Below, one piece after another: positions 53,451-58,531 of a stretch of 58,531 bases of DNA (within the stretch, counting starts at the first letter, position 1; each line of letters begins with the position of its first letter). Where the stretch lies: assembly GCA_900099715.1 (NCBI GenBank), contig FMTG01000007.1:99623-158153 (forward strand), read 5' to 3'. The notes under the pieces were generated by a model. The model saw nothing but the letters and a program-made list of their open reading frames with translations, made no database searches and was not told the origin of the DNA. Source of the DNA: Ruminococcaceae bacterium YRB3002. GTDB taxonomy: Bacteria > Bacillota > Clostridia > Saccharofermentanales > Saccharofermentanaceae. The position numbers and the translations under genes are program-made.

Positions 53451-54395
53451 ATGAGTCTTATATACAGTATATTGAAGCCGATCCTTAGAAAAGCGACTGC
53501 CAAGAAGTCCTCCATGACAAGGGAAGACTTTATCAGGCAGGCCACTAAAGTACAGAAACGAACTTACGATTTTTCTGATATAAAAGGTTATGAGAAGCAG
53601 AAATGTGTTATAGCCGGTTGCACGTGTGTCATTTATTCCAAACTAGGCGGTAATCACAGTAAGGCAATCGTATACTATGCAGGCGGCGGATATATCAGAT
53701 ATCAGATGCCTAATAAGAAGAGCATAAGAAACTATATCGATCAGACCGGCTGTGATTTATGGATTCCTCAATATCCTCTCTACCCTGAACATGATATGTA
53801 CGACGGAGTAAAGTTCGGATATGAGCTCCATAGGATTATGCTGGAAACCTATTCCCATGACAAGATCGTGTGGCTTGGATACTCGGCAGGCGCTCTTCTG
53901 GTAATGGGTTTAGGTAAACACATTGCTTATGAGGATTACGAGTTACCAATGCCCGGGGTTATCGTTGCTTTCTCGGTGTTTAATCTTTACACATCAAAGG
54001 AGAGCATCGAGAGAATGAAAGCCCTTAACGATAAGGATGTTGTTATGGGCGGAGATCTTTCAAAGCAGTTCAAAGAATTCTATGATCCTGACGGAACGAT
54101 CCCAAAACATATCGCAGGCTGTGCCGCTGAAGACGATTACTCGGGATTCCCACCTCTGCTGCTCGGATTTGGCGGTGATGAGACAATGTCCGGTGATGCG
54201 CCTGATTATGAGACTGCATTCAAGCGATGTGGCGTTAAAGATTACAAAGTACACGTAGAACCAGATGCTTTTCACGCATATCCCGTATTCACCTTCACTC
54301 CGGAAGGCAGGAAAGGCGAACAGCAGGTTATCAGCTTTATTCAGAATAAACTCAAATTAAACATACCAAGTCTGCCAGTTGATTTGGGGCCTTAG
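53451..54395 (+). CDS. Alpha/beta hydrolase (esterase/lipase-like)
   Basis: About 314 residues. An N-terminal hydrophobic stretch, an oxyanion-like YYAGGGYIRYQ, nucleophile GYSAGALL (G-x-S-x-G), Asp in GGDETMSGDAPDYE and His in DAFHAYPVF, as in the hormone-sensitive lipase/acetyl-esterase group. ATG 53451 with AGGACAG upstream; an in-frame TTG at 53430 is less likely. TATAAT at about 53419. A decayed partial copy of its end lies at 51928-51993. Confidence 0.9.
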   Translation: MSLIYSILKPILRKATAKKSSMTREDFIRQATKVQKRTYDFSDIKGYEKQKCVIAGCTCVIYSKLGGNHSKAIVYYAGGGYIRYQMPNKKSIRNYIDQTGCDLWIPQYPLYPEHDMYDGVKFGYELHRIMLETYSHDKIVWLGYSAGALLVMGLGKHIAYEDYELPMPGVIVAFSVFNLYTSKESIERMKALNDKDVVMGGDLSKQFKEFYDPDGTIPKHIAGCAAEDDYSGFPPLLLGFGGDETMSGDAPDYETAFKRCGVKDYKVHVEPDAFHAYPVFTFTPEGRKGEQQVISFIQNKLKLNIPSLPVDLGP

Positions 54396-54648
54396 CACTT
54401 GATGATCATCGATACGAACAACTATCTAATGTTCTGTTTATAAAATAAAAAATACCGCAGGATCCATATCTTGCGGTATTTATCGTATCGGGATCGGCAT
54501 AGTAGAAACTTATATGTGTGGTCAACACATTTTTTGTAAAAATCAAAGGTACAAATAAGGTACAGTTATGAACCTTAATCCCCTCAAAACGCGTGAAAAC
54601 AAGGGCTTGCGGTCTTGTCTCTCAGGCTCAATTAATACTGCCGTGACA
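54364..54648 (+). repeat. Duplicated 3' flanking sequence, copy 2, split by 128-136 bp
   Basis: Matches copy 1 (51964-52110) but is interrupted after CTTGCGGT at 54470-54477; the match resumes at a second CTTGCGGT (54606-54613). The inserted segment contains two GGTACA words (near 54549 and 54562) and no gene. Confidence 0.8.
54451..54483 (+). terminator. Terminator of the esterase gene
   Basis: AATACCGCA (54451-54459) pairs with TGCGGTATT (54472-54480), followed by TTAT. Confidence 0.8.
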
Positions 54649-54829
54649 CACGAAAAGCACTTTTATCATATGTAATACTCCCAGTATTAATTCCGAAGAG
54701 TATTTTAATGCATTTGAAACGAATAAAAAACTATATTTCGGGATACAACCCTCACCAAACTCTTAAATGTATGTTTGCACAGCAGATTTGAGTAAGTGAT
54801 TGGGTTTGATAATGCGCAATGCATATGGT

Positions 54830-54886
54830 TTAACGTTGCTGATTTTAAATAATCAGCAAAAACGGTAACGTTAACTGGCGTTTTTC
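54830..54886 (+). promoter_or_regulatory. Nested palindrome upstream of the ATPase
   Basis: TTAACGTT (54830-54837) pairs with AACGTTAA (54867-54874) and inside it TTGCTGATT (54836-54844) pairs with AATCAGCAA (54851-54859); TTTTT follows near 54881. Either an attenuator or an operator for the ATPase gene at 54933. The rest of 54649-54829 is AT-rich with no visible gene. Confidence 0.55.
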
Positions 54887-54932
54887 TGGTTTTAATGATA
54901 AAGTGTGTATAGAATAATCGGGAGAGTGGAAT

Positions 54933-56162
54933 ATGGAAAAGTTTAAACGTGAAAACTACTTAAGAAAAATACGCGGTTTTTATGATGATTATGAAATTAT
55001 CAAGGTAATTATCGGTGTCAGACGATGTGGCAAATCCAGTCTCATGGAAACAATAGCAAAAGAAATCAGGGATAAAGGTGTTACTGAGACAAACATTATC
55101 TATATTGATCTTGATAAACGTGGTAATAGAAATATCAAAACAGCAGATGCTTTGGAAGAAATAATAGATGGATATGTTACTGGGGATGGATTAAAGTATC
55201 TGTTTATTGATGAAATACAGAATGTTGAGGGTTTTGAAGAGCTTATCAACGGATATAGAACTGATGGCGGTTGGTCTATTTTTATTACAGGTTCTAATTC
55301 CTATCTCTTAAGCGGTGAACTTGTTACGAAGTTGACCGGACGTTATCTGGAATTTGAGATGTTTCCGCTGACTTTTGAAGAATACGAGAAAATGAAGCAG
55401 TTTTATGGGAAACCTGTTGATCCTCAGTTGCCGATTGAACTGGTGAACTATATTCAGGAAAGCGGTTTTCCAAAAACGATTTTCTATGACAATCTCGAAG
55501 ATAAGCAGAAATATGTTCAAGGTGTAATCAACGAGATATTTGAAAAGGATATCCGCAAGCGAGTAAAGATAAGGAAGAAAGAAACATTTGAAATAGTTCG
55601 CAGATATATCATTAACAACTTTGGTGCAACAACAAGCATCAACAACATATGTGAAAGCCTTAATAACAGTGGATTAAACATAGGAAAAGCAACCATATCC
55701 AGATATATAAAAGCGTTAGTTGATGCTAAGATCCTTTATGAATGTGATCGTTTTGATATGAAGTCCAAACGATCATTAAGTGGTGAGAAAAAATATTATC
55801 TTTCGGATCTTGGATTTTACTATGCATCAAATACTGATAACCGGATTAACTATGGCCCGGTTTTAGAAAATATGTTGTATGTATATGCGTGTGCACACGA
55901 TTGTTCCGTAAGCGTTGGAAGGATTGGAAAATTAGAATGCGATTTCATTATCAGAAATCGCGAGAGGGACTATTCCTATGTTCAGGTTGCTTATACTATA
56001 GCTTTAAGCAAAGAAACAGAAGACCGGGAATACCGTGTACTTGAAATGATCAATGATAACTATCCAAAGTATGTTATGACAACAGACTATCTTCTTCAGA
56101 AAAGAAACGGTATAAAGCATGTAAATATATTGAGTTTCATGCAGACCGGGCAAGAGTTCTAA
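54933..56162 (+). CDS. AAA ATPase with DUF4143 domain
   Basis: 409 residues. Walker A GVRRCGKSSL near residue 30, Walker B YLFIDEIQ, sensor region WSIFITGSNSYLLSGEL, then a C-terminal DUF4143-like nuclease-fold region (YLSDLGFYY, ECDFIIRNRERDYSYVQVAY). A widespread stand-alone ATPase family with unsettled function, often in accessory DNA. Clearly AT-richer than the left half of the window. Confidence 0.93.
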   Translation: MEKFKRENYLRKIRGFYDDYEIIKVIIGVRRCGKSSLMETIAKEIRDKGVTETNIIYIDLDKRGNRNIKTADALEEIIDGYVTGDGLKYLFIDEIQNVEGFEELINGYRTDGGWSIFITGSNSYLLSGELVTKLTGRYLEFEMFPLTFEEYEKMKQFYGKPVDPQLPIELVNYIQESGFPKTIFYDNLEDKQKYVQGVINEIFEKDIRKRVKIRKKETFEIVRRYIINNFGATTSINNICESLNNSGLNIGKATISRYIKALVDAKILYECDRFDMKSKRSLSGEKKYYLSDLGFYYASNTDNRINYGPVLENMLYVYACAHDCSVSVGRIGKLECDFIIRNRERDYSYVQVAYTIALSKETEDREYRVLEMINDNYPKYVMTTDYLLQKRNGIKHVNILSFMQTGQEF

Positions 56163-56191
56163 CCAGATAAAATTGGAAATAAGGGACTGCA

Positions 56192-58234
56192 ATGAGAGTT
56201 TTGGCAGATGATCAGTATAACGAACTTACTGAACACATAAAGCAACTTGAAGCTGAGAATCAGTATCTCAAGAAACTGTTGGATGATGCCGGAATTCCGT
56301 ATGACAAGCCTGACAACAACTCTGAAAAAGATGAACCGAATATAGTAAGCATCAAAGAAGAACCCATTACCAAGGAACTGGTTCAATTCTTTTATTCGAT
56401 GTTCAAGGGCCGAAGAGATGTATATAGTCTTCGTTCCGGCAAGCCTAATGCCAAGACAGGAAAGCATGGCTATTACACCCAATGCGATAATTTTTGGAAG
56501 GCAGGGCTCTGCGGTAAGAAAGACGGCAAGAATACCAAATGCCAATCATGTCCCAATCAGAAGTACAAACCGCTGACAGGGGATGTTATTTATGCACATT
56601 TGACTGGTGTGAATGAAGATTGTTCGGATGTAGTAGGGTTATATCCCGTTTGGCCAGATGGTACTTGCAATTATCTTGTTTTCGATTTTGATAATCACGA
56701 TGATAGTTCTGACTCAGTAAAATGGCAGGAAGAAGCCAATGCTTTGAGAGCAATCTGTACAGATAATGATGTTCCCTGTCTGGTCGAAAGATCGCGTTCC
56801 GGCAAGGGGGCACATGTTTGGCTATTTTTCGAAAAGGCGATAAATATCAAGAAGGCTAGACTGTTTGGTGCTACTCTTTTGGATAAGGGAGCTGAGAGTG
56901 TTAACCAGCAGTCTTTTGATACTTATGATCGTATGATTCCCGCACAGGATAAGCTTCCGGAAGGTGGCCTTGGAAATCTTGTAGCCCTTCCGTTACAAGG
57001 GCGTGCGGTAAAGAACGGGAACAGTGTCTTTGTTGATGAAAAATGGCAACCTTATCATGATCAGTGGAGCATGCTAAAGAATACAGGCAAGCTCAGTGAA
57101 ACCTTCATAGACGAGAAACTGTCCTCATGGGGCAACAAATACAGTATAAGCAACGGTGATACAGACAACAAAACACCTGGACAAATATCAATTGATGAGA
57201 CTCCGTGGGAAAACAGTACTGGATTTGAGAGTTCTGATATAAAAGGAACGGTTCGGATTGTTCTTGCAGATAAAGTATATGTTGATAAGACCGGTATTAA
57301 GCCGAGACTACAGAATAAGATTAGAAGATTAGCAGCATACAATAACCCGGCATATTTCAGAAATCAGGGAATGGGCATTTCAACCTTTGGGATTCCGAGA
57401 ATAGTTTATTCCGGAGAGGATACTGAACAATTCATAGCAATTCCGCGAGGCTGTCTGAATAAACTCTGCAAAAATCTGAAAGCTGCAAAGATTGACTATT
57501 CTGTTGAGGATAAGCGTAACACGGGTAAAGGGATTAATGTTTCCTTTGCAGGCGAATTATATCCAGAGCAACATGATGCCGTTAACAGTTTGACAGGACA
57601 CGATATTGGAGTGTTGGCTGCGGCTACAGGGTTCGGAAAGACTGTAGTCGGATCATATCTGATCTCAGAACGAAAGGTAAATACTTTGATCCTCGTTCAT
57701 AACAGTGAGATTATGCAGAACTGGATAAATGACCTTGAGAGGTTTCTTATAATTAAAGAGGATTATCCGCAATACATGACTAAGACCGGAAGGGTTAAGA
57801 TCAGAAAGAGTCTGATTGGAAGATTGACAGGAACTCATAATTCCATGACAGGAATTATCGATGTTGCCATGGTAACTTCTCTGGGATCCGGTGATTCAAT
57901 AAAACCTTTTGTCAAAGATTATGGCATGGTGATAATGGATGAATGCCACCATGGTGCCGCAGAGAGCATAGAGGCAGTATTATCTAAAGTAAATGCAAAG
58001 TATGTATATGGTCTGACGGCCACTGTTAAGCGTGAAGACGGGAAAGACAAAACAGTGTTGATGCAGTTTGGACCTGTCCGTTTCAGGTTCACAGCCAAAG
58101 ATAAGATCCGCTTGCAGGGAATGGAGCATATCCTTGAGCCTCGGTTTACGCCGATCATTTCAACAAAAGAAAAACTGACGTTAAATGAAGCCTATGAAAT
58201 TGTATCCTGCGCTCCCGCGAAATTATACCTATGA
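56192..58234 (+). pseudogene. TOTE-type primase-helicase, truncated by an IS
   Basis: Residues about 1-50 form a coiled coil (QLEAENQYLKKLL). An archaeo-eukaryotic primase domain of TOTE type covers about 60-310, with a cysteine cluster (CDNFWKAGLCGKK, CQSCPNQ), the catalytic FDFDNHDD and SRSGKGAHVWLFF. A superfamily II helicase starts near 460 (LYPEQHDAVNSLTGHD), Walker A ATGFGKT, DEAH-type MDECHHG, motif III LTATVKRED. The second helicase half is missing: homology-like sequence stops near YEIVS (58206) and foreign codons run to a stop at 58234. The family is linked to mobile-element conflict. Confidence 0.88.
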
Positions 58235-58531
58235 GATAACTGATAAAGCTCTGCAAACGCCAGTATCGTGGGCATTTGCTTTGTCCAAGGCAGTGTTGAC
58301 ATTCCTTTACAATAGATATACATTATATCTATGTGGAGGTGATACTTATGGCTCAGCGCAAGGTTCAGAAGATTAGAGGGCAAGAATATGTCTATATCGA
58401 CGAGCCGTATTGGAATCCGGAGAAGAAGCGCGGCGAACATAGACGCACCTATATAGGCAAGAACGTAGATGGCGTCTTCGTTCCTAATAACACTTATCTT
58501 CTTCAGCAGGAACGGAAGAAGAAAGGGCCTT
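58207..58531 (+). mobile_element. IS1634-like insertion sequence, left end (incomplete)
   Basis: Begins where the helicase breaks off and runs past the window edge. It contains an untranslated left part of about 140 bp and the start of a transposase gene. The exact terminal inverted repeat and target duplication cannot be set because the right end is outside the window. Confidence 0.75.
58348..58531 (+). CDS. IS1634-family transposase, N-terminal part
   Basis: Open to the window edge, about 61 residues visible. MAQRKVQKIRGQEYVYIDEP, then YWNPEKKRGEHRRTYIGKNV match the start of IS1634/IS4-type DDE transposases, which begin with YVYE-x-YWD and RKYIGK-like motifs. A strong GGAGGTGA site precedes ATG 58348. 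The DDE catalytic part is not in the window. Confidence 0.8.
   Translation, partial: MAQRKVQKIRGQEYVYIDEPYWNPEKKRGEHRRTYIGKNVDGVFVPNNTYLLQQERKKKGP

Overview
The window looks like a chromosomal segment of an anaerobic, low-to-mid GC Firmicute of class Clostridia (gut or rumen type). Supporting signs are type III glutamine synthetase, DapL-route lysine and diaminopimelate synthesis, an ANTAR antiterminator next to glnA, a CXXC mini-protein beside a 4Fe-4S membrane protein and a TlpA lipoprotein, YolD plus a Y-family polymerase, and Tn916-type integrase debris. Genus was not determined.

Region 1 (1-30.4 kb) is a dense nitrogen supercluster: gltB-gltD-carA-carB::dapF (+); glnA-ANTAR regulator-pyrG (-); glnN (+); dapL-glmS-purF-lysA (+); a degenerate receiver-AraC regulator with gdhA; and the transhydrogenase genes pntAA-pntAB-pntB. 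It gathers both ammonia-assimilation routes (GS/GOGAT and GDH), five glutamine amidotransferase enzymes (GltB, CarA, PyrG, GlmS, PurF), three DAP/lysine enzymes, and an enzyme that can supply NADPH. Four of its transcription units (gltB, glnA, glnN, dapL) start alike: a TTGACA promoter with a 17-nt spacer, a small hairpin whose six-base loop has A at position 1 and G at position 4, then an intrinsic terminator overlapping that hairpin. This is the layout expected of ANTAR antitermination, and the likely regulator is encoded between glnA and pyrG. carB carries a complete diaminopimelate epimerase fused in frame at its C-terminus.

Two long non-coding gaps in this region (11.46-12.39 kb and 18.2-19.1 kb) hold hairpin repeats. 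One family has two sequence versions whose arms change together so pairing is kept; another is a 51-bp tandem array.

Region 2 (30.4-43.2 kb) holds ordinary and accessory genes: lipoproteins, a BspA-like LRR protein, a Lys/Ala-rich histone-like protein, a Y-family polymerase with YolD, an orphan double-glycine leader peptide, a redox trio (TlpA lipoprotein, CXXC mini-protein, 4Fe-4S membrane protein), a Nudix hydrolase, a transglutaminase-like protein, a zinc-ribbon protein, a PAS-CPBP protease fusion, a HAD phosphatase and a low-molecular-weight phosphotyrosine phosphatase.

Region 3 (43.2-58.5 kb) is more AT-rich and mosaic. It begins with xis and int scraps of a Tn916-like element. Then come a LysR-linked hydrolase/flavodoxin cluster, ArsR, SDR and GNAT genes, an L,D-transpeptidase lipoprotein, a CIRCE-controlled Hsp20, a 2-hydroxyacid dehydrogenase and an esterase with a decayed paralogue end nearby, an AAA/DUF4143 ATPase, and a TOTE-type primase-helicase cut off by an IS1634-like element that runs off the window.
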